Of a stretch of DNA of 64,000 nt, positions 10,790 through 20,757 are shown piece after piece. The DNA comes from Verticillium longisporum (Eukaryota > Ascomycota > Sordariomycetes > Glomerellales > Plectosphaerellaceae), in NCBI GenBank assembly GCA_019188255.1, contig JAETXT010000003.1, positions 5,270,001-5,334,000 of the forward strand, given 5' to 3'. Both the position numbers and the translations under genes were made by a program. The notes under the pieces are model-generated. The model worked only from the letters and a program-made list of their open reading frames with translations. It did not search any database and was not told the origin of the DNA. Within the stretch, counting starts at the first letter, position 1. Each line of letters begins with the position of its first letter.

Positions 10790-12424
10790 CACTTGCTGTG
10801 ACGCATGGGGGCTTCGATGAGGGATCGAGGTGTAACAGCCAGTACGCCGCCGGTGGATATGCAGGCACCGATCCGGCGTGCGCCGTACGGGGGAGGCGGG
10901 TGCCAAGCTGGTGGGGTTGAAGCTTGCTGCGTGCCGGGAAGCTAATGCGACTCCGGTTCTAGGCCCCTGGTCCTCGGGCACGGTAGCCGTTCGCAAAGGC
11001 TGACCACCAACCGACCAGGCGGGCGGAGAACGAGGGACGAAGCGCGGGTCCTAGCTGCTATGTGACCTCTCGACAACGGAGGGCACCTAGGTCCTGCAGG
11101 ACAGGAGACGGTGAAGTTGGTTGTGGCGAGCAGTGAGTGAGGGTCAGGAAGATGAAGTCACAGTGTATTTAGGTATGGTGTGAGCTGCGTTGTTTGGTGG
11201 TGACGTCTATGACTGCGTTGCAGGCTCCCATCGACAAGAGAGGGAGAGCAACCTATCGAGGCGAATGCGAGGGTGGACGGTGGAAACCCAGAGAAACATG
11301 CGAAGAAAGATCACCAAGATGAACGTCGCTCATGGCGGCTGCCAGGTTGTGTTTGGAAGGGAGCAGCAGCAGCAGCAGCACCTGCCATGGCAGCATGAGC
11401 AGGTCCGCCGCCACTGCTGTCCGAATGTCAATGTCGGCACGGAGCTTATCGCTTATCGGGGAGCATTTTCTGACAAATGAACATGCTGGACGGGGAAGGA
11501 AGGAAGGCCCTGCACCTGCACCATCTCATCAGTCATCACACCCCACCCCAGTTCTCTTCCCCCCAAGCCACTCGAGCCTGCCTTGCCTGAGGTGCCTCGA
11601 GGAGGAAGTAGTCACTGGCCGCCCGGTGGGAGGAAGGTGCTCCGAGACGCGTCTCTCGCGCCCACCATCCGCTCTATCCATCCACGTCGTCGGGCTCACC
11701 CTCGCGGCTGCTACGCTCTCTCAATCCCCGTCATCCCCGGCCCTGCCCTCTCGCCGGCCCTTTCCTTCTCCAGTGGCCATTGAGGCCATTCCTCCATCGT
11801 TGGAACACCCTCGACCACTTTTTCTGCTGTTCACCAAGTCGAAGCGGGAAACGGAGCCGCCAACCTTGTTGTCTGCAGGGTGGCATGTGGCGCGTCGACC
11901 CCGTGTCACTGCAATCTTCAATCCTTTGTTGAAGGTCCACGGTCCACGGTCCACGGTCCACGGCCCCCTTTCTACGTGCGTTCCCGACAAGACGCATTCG
12001 CAATTCACCTCTGCTCCACCTCACTCTCGCATCGCGACGCACTGGACTTCGACATTGTCCAAGAGCCACGTCTTGGCCTCCCTCCCTCTTCCTTCGTCGT
12101 TCCTTTCCCGCATGGGCATCATCTACTTTCATTCCTTGTCGTACCTTTCCTGAACCGTCATCAGCCATCAGGCACCCTCATCACCCTCACCATCTCATCT
12201 CACTTGATCTACTCTCTCCCTCGTGCCCCCCTCCCGAGAGGCCATGGTGTCACAGCCCGCACACACCCCTCGATATCCAGTCCGTACCACTCATTCGAAA
12301 TTGCTCTGCCTCGGCCCCTAGTTCCGGTTCGGTCGCCCTCCCCTCCCGACCCTCTCGCGCCGGACCCAATTGCTGACCTCACTCGTCAAGTGTTCCATGC
12401 CGCTGCCGCCGTCTTCCTCCAGCG
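10790..12424. other. Long divergent intergenic region between F-box gene and SUZ12
   Basis: The 1.6 kb holds two promoters and a long CT-rich leader ahead of SUZ12. It contains a short CAG run near 11361-11380 and four GGTCCAC units at 11934-11961. A plus-strand reading frame across 11332-12153 is low-complexity Ser/Pro/His-rich and shadows the CT-rich DNA, so I do not call it a gene. Confidence 0.5.
11934..11963. repeat. GGTCCAC heptanucleotide tandem repeat (4 units)
   Basis: GGTCCAC is repeated four times without interruption, followed by GG. It lies in the leader or promoter of SUZ12, about 460 bp before the start codon. Confidence 0.85.
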
Positions 12425-14783
12425 ATGCCGGTTGCCGTTGGCTGCAAGCGCGAACTGCCATTTCTCCAGAGGAACCTGGCTCGTGGCCTCAAAACGTCAC
12501 GGGACATGGGAAACGTTGCCTCTGTCGCCCGCAACCTCGCTGGAGACTCGTGCCATGAGCCCCTCGGTCCTGGCGGGCGCGAGCTGCGTCCCCACAAACG
12601 TCGCCGCGTCGACTCACCCGCCGATGAGGCCATGCTGATCGCCAACGCCAAAGCCAACGCAAAGTCGAACGCCATGGTTCCCTTGCTTGAGGATCAGCTG
12701 TTCGTCGCCACCGACGTTGGGCCCGTCCAGCGCACCCTGCGCGTCGACGTGTTGAGAATTGTCCACAAAGACCTCCTCAAGGTCCGCGTCGGCAATGGCC
12801 TGGCCGCCCCCTTCGTCGGGCCTCGCGTCATCTCCGAGTCGAGGGCTCGCTGCAAAATCATGCTCACCCATGCCACCACGGCTGGCGACATCATGCTCCA
12901 CTGCCAGAGTCAGATGTGCACAGTCAGATCTTCCAGATCAGCCGCCGACCCCTTCCCGACTATTCGCATCCACCTCAACCGCGCCTTCTTCATACCCGAA
13001 GACAGCATCTTTGTGAACCGCCCAGATAACCACCTGTTCGACCTCGCGGATGCCTACAAAGTCTCTGTCGAATTAGAGGCCGCTGGCCCGGGCGAGTGGC
13101 CGCCCCTGGGCCTCGTTCCCAGCGCCGCCGATGCAACATCGCCTGCCACTCGCCCTGGCACCAACTATCGGAAATGGGTATTGGCAGGAGAGTTGTCCGA
13201 CTTGTTCAGCAAAAAGCGGTCCATGGTGGATTTGAAGCTGAGAAAGTCGCCCGTCAGACTATCGCCAACCGACTATCTCATCGACATCGATGCCGGCTGG
13301 TCTACCGGTTTTGATGCAGGTGGCATGAAGCCTCTAGAGAAGGCCGTCGAGTCCTCCATCCGAGCCGAAGGCACCCCCCCGCGGGCTCTGACGAGGCCAC
13401 GCGGCGTTGACGACGACGTCGCGATGCAGAGACCTGGCTCGGTCAACGGCGTCCACAACATTGAAATCCTGGATGAAGATGACGATGAGCCTGATGGTGA
13501 AGGCACACCGAATCGGTCTCTTCGGACCCGGGGCAACAAGCAAAATTACAACCTGAAAGACTTGAGTGACAAAGCCCTTGGAAGGAATAAAAAGCGACGC
13601 AAGAGGAAAAGCTTGCCGACTGTCGAAGATGAAACAGGAAAAGTCTGCTACGATTTGCCCGCAGAACAGGTCAATTTGGAAGACTTCCAATGCATAACGT
13701 GCGGCCAGTCACACATGACGCTTGCCGACCTACAGGCGCATCTAGAGCATCAGCACCCCGAATATGACTACGTGTGCGACCCGCATGCCAAAAGCATCCA
13801 TTTCCAGGTCGTGCATCGCATAGAGGCCTTTTCTTTTGATGAAGATGGCACCTACGAGCTCAAAAAGACCGTCAAGGGCTTCCAGTTTGGTCAAAACAGC
13901 AATCGTGACGAATCTTGGCTCAAGTCAACTTTTGGGCTTCCAAAAAGTAGCGAGCTTGCTGAAACGCACGTGAAGAACTCTCCAGCCAACGGACCATCTT
14001 CAGAAGTGCTCAAGGTTAGTCTACATGAACTGAGGATGGCGAACATGTACATGGCACTGACTTGTTTACAGAGGAGAGGCAAAGTCATCACGGTGCCATA
14101 CACTAAACAGCAGCTTTTCGACCCCGTCAGCCGAATGCCGCTGGAGCCAGGCAAGCCGTTTATCAGGCACAAACCCGACGACAGATGGCTCACGCAGTGG
14201 CACCGAGATGCCATTGAAGACTTTTCGGACATTCCTTTCCACGAAAGGGAGTTTATGACTACATGGGACGAGTCCATGCTCACCCAGCGCATCTCCTCAG
14301 ATGTGTACCTGCCGAGCTCATGGCTGGCTTTCCTTCGACACAAGGCCGAGTGGCTAGTTTGCTCCGAGTCTCGCATGATTGAGTTCGGGAAACACATATC
14401 CTACCTTATCGCGCGGGACGCTCTGGATGACCAGACGATCAAGCAGGGCTTCCAGATTATCAGTGCAGCGAAGCTCGCGTTGCAGAACTCGGGAGCCAGA
14501 ATGCAACAACACGCATCGCCTGTAGAGTCTCAACCGCGCAAGAGCGCGGCCAACTGCCAGACATGTGCGAGACAGATACTGGGGCCTAGGCTGCTTCTGT
14601 GTGCGAATCCTGTAAGTCCATGCCCATGCTGCCCGTGACGACGGCGCTAAGTGCTTCTCCCAGGACTGCAAAAAGCCAGCGTTTCACCGCGATTGCGTCA
14701 AGCGCGACGCGCAAATGGACGTCGAGGATCCAGCCTGGCTCTGCAACGTCTGCATCGATATACCAGCAGAGCAGCAGATTTAG
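12425..14783 (+). CDS. SUZ12: Polycomb PRC2 subunit Su(z)12 (VEFS-box) with C-terminal PHD-like finger
   Basis: Su(z)12 is a core subunit of PRC2, which methylates H3K27 in facultative heterochromatin. Exons are 12425-14014, 14072-14611 and 14664-14783 (introns 57 bp GTTAGT...TTTACAG and 52 bp GTAAGT...CCCAG), giving 749 aa. A C2H2 finger (CITCGQSHMTLADLQAHLEH then QH) sits near residue 423. The VEFS box follows (KPFIRHKPDDRWLTQWHRD...FHEREFMTTWD...YLPSSWLAFLRHKAEWLV). Splicing the last intron adds a cysteine-rich module from about residue 690: CQTC, LLLCANPDC, FHRDC, WLCNVC. This has the spacing of a PHD-type zinc finger. The leader is CT-rich. VEFS identity is strong; the start at MPVAVGCKRELPFLQRNL fits fungal family members. 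Confidence 0.9.
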
Positions 14784-15284
14784 GTCATCCAGCGCCGCAA
14801 GGTATCGAGCAGAAAGCGAGTGGCGTCGAAGAAGGCTAGGGAAGCAAAGGAATGACGGTAATGGATCACAGGAGCAATGCCAAGCATGGCCGGTTTTGAT
14901 TTTCGCATGCATGGCCGGAGTTTCCCAGGTTCCTCCTATTCGCTCTGCTGGTAAAAAAGGGAAAGGGGTTATAGATGTCGTCGACTTGTAAGGAGAAGCA
15001 TGAATCCGAGATGACTCAAATGGTCTGTGATGAAAGTGAAGTGACCCCTAAGAAACCTTGCAAATCATGAGGTGCGCAGAATGAGGTCTGACAAACTCTC
15101 TTCGGAAGCCGAAGCCGGTATATATCTCATGTCAAGACTGGGACACCATTGTCTCCCCGAAAACGCCTGCCGTCAGCCCGCCGAGCCTACTTTCCTAACC
15201 GCCGCAAATAAACTGTACAATACATCTCTTCCCGCTGTTGGCCCCCCGCCCCCTTCATTAAAACACCTTGCATGGCGCCTCCCC
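14784..15284. other. Convergent 3' region between SUZ12 and SF3B2
   Basis: The 501 bp holds two 3' UTRs. No gene is seen. Confidence 0.5.
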
Positions 15285-17180
15285 TTAGAACCTGTACTTG
15301 CTCTCCTTCTTCTTGTCCGTGCGCTTCTCGTCGACCTTTTGCCTCTTCCTCGACTCCTGGACGATCATCTCGGACAAGTCCTCCTCGTAGGCCCACTTGG
15401 CGCCGATGCCGTCCTCCTTCTTGCCCTCTTCGAAGCGGCGCCGCAGCTCGTCCTTGGAGATGCCGTCGTGGCTCTGCAGGCTGTCGGGGTCGAGGGCGAC
15501 GTCAATGTCGCCGGGCTTCTTGCGCTTGCGGCCGCTGTCGTCGTCCTGGCCGAGCACGGGCACGCCGGCGCCGCCGTGCTGCTGCTGCTGCTGCAGGTCG
15601 TAGACGCGGTCGCTGCCGAAGAAGCCCTCGGTGCGCTGCTGCCGCTCGGGGATGACCTGGTACGCGGCGCGCGGATGCGTGCTCTCCTCCGTGTCGAAGC
15701 CGCGGCGCTCCTTGCGGAGGTCCATCTCGCCGGCGACGGACGTCTCGATGCCCGGGCCCGCGTAGTCGGTCGGCACGCTCGAGGCGAGGCCCGCCGGCGT
15801 CTCGAGACCGGCGGCCGTGTCCTCGTCCGCCTCGTCCTCCTCGTCCTCGTCCGACTCCTCTTCCGACTCGTCCTCTTCTGACTCTTCGTCCCGCGGCTGG
15901 AGCTCGCCCCAGAGCGTCTTCTCCACGGGCTCGCCGGCGGCCTGGGGCAGAGCGGCCTGCTGCGCTTGCTGCTGCTGCTGCTGCTGCTGGCCGCCGGGGC
16001 CACCGGGCTGACCGGCGAGGCCGAAAATGTCGCCGCCGTACAGGGGCCGGTTGAACTCGTCGACGGGCGGCTTGCCCCAGCCGCCGGGGTGGAAGCCCCA
16101 GGAGCCGCCGGGCGGCGGCGGGGCGTTGAGGCCGGGGATCTTGAGGGTGGGATAGGAGGGCGGGGGCCCGAAGCGCTGCTGGTTGATGAGCCAGGGCGGG
16201 GGCGCGCCGGGCGGGATGCCGAGGGCGTCCTTGGAGGCGTCGCTCAGCTCGCCGGGGCGGAAGTGCTGAAAGTCGACCTCGCTCTCCTTGCCCTCGTAGT
16301 AGACCTCGCCGAAGCGCGTGAGCTCGGGCTTGGTCTGGAAGCGGAAAAAGGCGTCGTAGAGGCGCTGGTAGTCAATGTCGAGCTTGCCCATCTTGGGGGC
16401 GACGCGCTCGCGCTGCTTCTGCTTGAGGCTCTGCTGCTCCTGCTTCTCCAGCACGGCGTCGCGCATCTCGGTGATGCCCGTCTCGGCGATGAACTTGGGC
16501 AGGCGGAAGGGGGCCTTCTCGATGCCGCGCTTCGACGACAGGTACTCGCGCTTGAGCGACCAGTGCGGCGGCACGGGCACGACGTTGCGCTGGGCCTTGA
16601 TCTGGACGAGCAGCCGCGGGTCGGACGACGAGACGTCCTGCCACTCGACGATTTCGGGAATCTTGACGAGCGCCTTGAGCTCGGCCACGGACAGCTTGTT
16701 GAGCTGCTTGCGCTTCTTCTTGGACAGTTTCGGCTGGCCCGTCTCCTCGTCCTCGCTGGGGATGTCGTCGTCCTGGTCGAAAAAGACGGCCTCCTCTTTT
16801 GGCGCCTCTTCGTCCTCTGCGACTCGGCCAAATTTCTTCATGATGTCTTCGAATTCCGCAAAGGCGGGATCACTCGTCTCGACATCGACATCGAAGCCGT
16901 CGGGTCCGTCCGTGTCGCTCGCGCTGGGGCCATCCTTCACGGCGAGGTCGGCGGCCGAGGTCTCTGCTTCGGGGGCATCCTGTGGCTTCTCGTCGGCCGA
17001 GTCGGCGGGTGTCGTCGTTGTGGTGGTCTGTAGGCAAGGGGGGAAAACAGGCGCCGTCAGCTTCGAGCTCAGATTCTGAGGTTGGGGCCGCAGCAGCTCA
17101 CTCACCTCTGCTTGTGCCTTCTTCTGCTCCTTCTTCTTGGCGCGGCGCATCTGGTTCTTGGTCATCTTTGGTGCCGCCAT
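15285..17180 (-). CDS. CUS1: Splicing factor 3B subunit 2 (Cus1/SAP145)
   Basis: SF3B2 is a U2 snRNP protein that anchors U2 near the branch site. The N-terminus MAAPKMTKNQMRRAKKKEQKK is typical. An in-frame 78-bp intron at 17028-17105 (GTGAGT...CTACAG) interrupts it and could be misread as coding. The DUF382 region (IVEWQDVSSSDPRLLVQIKA, VPPHWSLKREYLSSKRGIEK, PFRLPKFIAETGI) is followed by the PSP region with the proline/glycine signature PPPGGSWGFHPGGWGKPPVD and NRPLYGGDIFG. The C-terminus has Gln runs, an acidic run and a basic tail ending SKYRF. The product is 605 aa, with no frame problem. It converges on SUZ12. Confidence 0.93.
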   Translation of the reverse strand: MAAPKMTKNQMRRAKKKEQKKAQAEVSELLRPQPQNLSSKLTAPVFPPCLQTTTTTTPADSADEKPQDAPEAETSAADLAVKDGPSASDTDGPDGFDVDVETSDPAFAEFEDIMKKFGRVAEDEEAPKEEAVFFDQDDDIPSEDEETGQPKLSKKKRKQLNKLSVAELKALVKIPEIVEWQDVSSSDPRLLVQIKAQRNVVPVPPHWSLKREYLSSKRGIEKAPFRLPKFIAETGITEMRDAVLEKQEQQSLKQKQRERVAPKMGKLDIDYQRLYDAFFRFQTKPELTRFGEVYYEGKESEVDFQHFRPGELSDASKDALGIPPGAPPPWLINQQRFGPPPSYPTLKIPGLNAPPPPGGSWGFHPGGWGKPPVDEFNRPLYGGDIFGLAGQPGGPGGQQQQQQQQAQQAALPQAAGEPVEKTLWGELQPRDEESEEDESEEESDEDEEDEADEDTAAGLETPAGLASSVPTDYAGPGIETSVAGEMDLRKERRGFDTEESTHPRAAYQVIPERQQRTEGFFGSDRVYDLQQQQQHGGAGVPVLGQDDDSGRKRKKPGDIDVALDPDSLQSHDGISKDELRRRFEEGKKEDGIGAKWAYEEDLSEMIVQESRKRQKVDEKRTDKKKESKYRF

Positions 17181-18485
17181 CTTGACTGGTGCGGGCCGCG
17201 TCGGCGGCGGATGGAACGCGCTGGCGTGGCAATGTGTGTGGAAGGGTCAGAGGTCCAGTGGCGCGGTGCCCGGAGAGATGGTTGCGGCAGGAGGGCGATG
17301 TAGAGGCTCACTGGATCAGGACAGGCAGCGAGGTTCGCCGATTCAATTTTCGAGGGGTTGCCGCACGTGACGATGGGGGAAGCGATCCGAGTTGCACCTG
17401 GAGAAGGCTGAAGGTTTTCCAGTTCGCGGCAGAGGCCAAAAGATTCCAGAGGTCCGCATTGCCTTAGCACATTGCCTTAGGTCATCTTTTGCTGGCGCAT
17501 GAAAAGTGGGACAAGAGTGAACTTGGTACCACCATGTTTGCGGTACATTGGCACGCCAGATGTTGACTCGGGTCTCCTCCCTTCTGATCACCGTGTATCG
17601 GCCGAAGAACACGTTATTAAACGGCTATTGATCGAGTTAGAGGGTCGGCCTGTACATTGACCAGACCTCCAAGGCCACTGATTCTTTATTTGTTTTTTTG
17701 AGGTACAGACGGAGGGTGTCTGCACCAAGTACCTGCACCTAGGGCCGTATCAGTACTGCACCTACCGTATCAGTACGACACCTACCGTATCAGTACTACA
17801 CCTACCGTATCAGTACTACACCTACCGTATCAGTACGACACCTACCGTATCAGTACTACACCTACCGTATCAGTACTACACCTACCGTATCAGTACGACA
17901 CCTACCGTATCAGTACCGCACCTAGGGCCACGAGCAGCCTAAGGCAAGGCACGGTGTAGGTTCCTGCGCCAGGCCCAGGACGTCGTGCGTGGCATCGAGG
18001 CGCCAACTGGCTGGGCCTACTGCCCCCCAAGCCCCTAAGCTACGGGCTACTGGGCCCGCTGCAGCCATTGCTTTCGCTCTAGCGGTCCCTCACGCGGGAT
18101 CCAACCCTCCTAAGAGAGGTATTCCTAAGACGACCAAGTGGAACTCGTTTGCAGGAGAGACATCGCCAGCATCTGTACCTGTACACACGACAAGGTTGCA
18201 CACCTCCCAACACTGGACTCTGCTTGATCTCTTGAATGTTGCGCATCATCCCGTCTTGTGCCAGTATTTCTTGTCTTTCTGCCGACCCTTCCACCATGTC
18301 CTGATCACCGCCATTGCCATCATTTGCGCTTTCCTGCCTGCTCCCCTCAGTCACTCGTTCTGTCTGGCCGCCGCAGAAACCAACCCACGCTCTTCCGCCA
18401 TCTGGCTCCATCCGGCATTATCCACCATTGACCCTGGAATGCGATAAGACACGACACACACTACACGACAAGGACGCATCGCGCC
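17181..18485. other. Divergent intergenic region containing a 20-bp minisatellite
   Basis: The region separates SF3B2 from the Sly41-like gene. The first 450 bp is SF3B2 promoter, and a T-run occurs at about 17692. The minisatellite occupies 17741-17920. The part after it, about 17930-18485, is the promoter and CT-rich leader of the transporter. No gene is convincing. Confidence 0.5.
17741..17920. repeat. 20-bp tandem repeat array with 60-bp higher-order pattern
   Basis: Eight uninterrupted 20-bp units of CCTACCGTATCAGTACKACA fill 17761-17920, preceded by a degenerate unit at 17741-17760. Base 17 varies in the order G,T,T,G,T,T,G, and the last unit ends CCGCA, so the units are organised as a 60-bp trimer. 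The array is bracketed by identical 12-mers GCACCTAGGGCC at 17735-17746 and 17918-17929. Confidence 0.95.
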
Positions 18486-20364
18486 ATGCCTCATTCTCAC
18501 GCCCACCCTCCCAACAGCTCCTCCGCAAGACGGTCCCCCTCGCTCAATCGATCCTTTACGCTGTCCACAGCCCACGTCGACGCCCACAGCCGGGCGCCAT
18601 CCGAGGGCATGGAGAAGTTTCCCGACCACATCGACGCCCACCTCACAACGAGCCTGCCGTCTCGAGGCACCAGTCCGGCGCGGGGCAATGGCTATGCGAG
18701 CGCCAACGGCCTCGACGGACCGCGCGACAATTGGCAGCCGCGAAGGGAGAGCCGTGTCCGCTTCGGCCCGCCCGGTCAACTTCCCGTCACGCCGCAAGCC
18801 CGCGGCCACGGTCGCCAGAAGAGCCTCAGCGATGCCTTTCGCACCATCCGTTCTAGGCAGGGGAGCGTCAGCCAGAACGCACACGAGATCGCCGACGCGC
18901 TGCGTGCGCCTGTCTCGCCCACCTTGGTCGTACGTTGCTGCCCCGAATCCTATCACCTGCCTCGAACATCCCTCGACGTCTGATGACGTCCCTCGACGTC
19001 TGGTGACGTCCCTCGACGTCTGATGACGAGACGGGCAAGAGAAAGACGCAGGCAGCTAACCCAGGGCCCTCTGACAGATCCTCTGCCTGCTGTGGTACGC
19101 CTCGTCCGCGTTGACAAACACATCCTCCAAGTCCATATTGACGGCCTTCGACAAGCCGGCGACCCTGACCCTCGTGCAATTCGCCTTTGTCGCAACCTAC
19201 TGCCTGCTGTTCGCCTGGCTCGCCTCCGTCTTCCCCCAACTGAAGACCAGCATCCCAGCCCTGAAGCACGGCATCCGATACCCGACCCACGACGTCATCA
19301 GGACGACGGCGCCCCTCGCTGCCTTTCAGATCATCGGCCACCTGCTGAGCTCCTCGGCCACCTCCAAGATCCCCGTGTCGCTCGTCCACACGATCAAGGG
19401 TCTCTCGCCCCTCTTCACCGTCCTCGCCTATCGATTCGTCTTCAACATCCGCTACTCACGCAACACATACCTCTCGCTCGTGCCGCTGACCTTGGGCGTC
19501 ATGCTCGCCTGCTCTGGCAAGCACACGGCCTACGGCGGCGAGCTCGTCGGCGTCATCTACGCCTTCCTCGCCGCCATTGTCTTTGTCACCCAGAACATCT
19601 TCTCCAAAAAGCTGTTCAACGAGGCCGCCAAGGCCGAGGCCGCCGGCCTGTCGGCGCGGTCGCAAAAGCTGGACAAGCTGAACCTCTTGTGCTACTCCTC
19701 CGGCATGGCCTTTGTCATCACCGTGCCCATCTGGTTCTGGAGCGAGGGCCTCGGCATCATCCGCGACTTTCTGCACGACGGCTCCGTCGACCTCAGCCGC
19801 AACGCCCAGGCCTTTGACCACGGCCGCCTGACGGTCGAGTTCTTCTTCAACGGCACCTTTCACTTTGGCCAGAACATTCTCGCCTTTGTGCTCCTGTCGC
19901 TCGTGTCGCCCGTCACCTACTCGGTCGCGAGCCTGCTGAAGCGCGTCTTCGTCATCGTCATCGCCATCATCTGGTTCAAGGGCTCGACGACCCCCGTCCA
20001 GGGCCTCGGCATCGCCCTGACCTTTCTCGGCCTCTACCTCTACGACCGCACCCACGACCGCGAAAAGGCCGACCACAAGGCCAGCATGCTCGAGAGCAAG
20101 GTCGAGCCCCTGCTGCCCCTGAACACGCGCGACCTCGCCTCGAGCCAGAACGCGCCCGTCTTTGACAGCCCGATCACGTCGGCGTCGGCGACGGCGACGG
20201 CGACGACGGCGGCGCTCAACGGCAACGGACTCTACGACGTCCAGAAGAAGACGGAAGATGGGCCCGGCAGCAGGACGCCGGGGGAGAGCAAAACGGCATG
20301 GCTCGCCCGCGGTACGAGACAGGAGGACACGTGGCGGGTGGGCGATAGTCGGGCCGGGTTATGA
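18486..20364 (+). CDS. SLY41: Triose-phosphate/nucleotide-sugar-type transporter, Sly41-like
   Basis: The protein belongs to the drug/metabolite superfamily TPT/SLC35 group; yeast Sly41 is an ER/Golgi relative. Exons 18486-18929 and 19078-20364 are joined across a 148-bp intron (GTACGT...CTGACAG), giving 576 aa. A Ser/Pro-rich cytosolic N-terminus of about 145 residues precedes the first membrane segment (ILCLLWYASSALTNTSSKSI). About ten hydrophobic helices follow. The segments STSKIPVSLVHTIKGLSPLF-like and LLSLVSPVTYSVASLLKRV are family hallmarks; the latter includes the conserved Lys-Arg. The C-terminal tail is polar with an Ala/Thr repeat. The intron is about twice the usual size here because it holds a 20-bp tandem repeat. 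Substrate is unknown. Confidence 0.85.
18971..19030. repeat. 20-bp tandem repeat inside the Sly41-like intron (3 units)
   Basis: Three units of CCTCGACGTCTGATGACGTC fill 18971-19030. The second has A to G in TGATG, and the last ends in GAG. Each unit carries two GACGTC palindromes. The array makes up 60 of the 148 intron bases. Confidence 0.92.
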
Positions 20365-20757
20365 TCGTTGTATTCTGTGTATGCATTTTTTTTTTCTGCT
20401 TCTCCTTTTTCGGTGACTGGTGTTATGTAACATGAGCTCTTCGTTCCAATGTAGGGGACTCTGCTCCGTCTTTCTACAGGTTGCGAGGCCACCAAAAAAT
20501 GGAGGGGGGCGGGCGACGGGCGCATAGAGCGGCGCCCTGGTGAGATTGTATAGAAGAACGAAGAAGAAACGGCGTTCAGGTCATGACGAGGGGGCATTTA
20601 TCGAGTGCGCTCGCCTCGTAGGGTAGAATGAGGTTTGCACGTTGGCCGGAAGGAAGCAAAAAATAATAGATCTTCACGAGCGGCGTTCACATGCACGTTC
20701 AGCACTGTGGAAAGGAAGTCATTCGATTCTCCGTCTGTGACCTCGTACACCAGTCGA
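20365..20757. other. Convergent 3' region between Sly41-like gene and ORC5
   Basis: The 393 bp holds two 3' UTRs with a T-run near 20387-20396. No gene is seen. Confidence 0.45.

Noticed and set aside
11332..12153. 273-codon frame upstream of SUZ12
   Set aside because: It is a translation of CT-rich leader DNA with Ser/Pro/His low complexity, no domain and no conserved start context.
15966..17033. 355-codon Leu/Ala/Val-rich frame opposite SF3B2
   Set aside because: It is antisense to acidic and Gln-rich coding sequence; composition is explained by complementarity.
17741..17920. CRISPR-like repeat array
   Set aside because: Units are directly adjacent without spacers and the genome is fungal, so this is a minisatellite.
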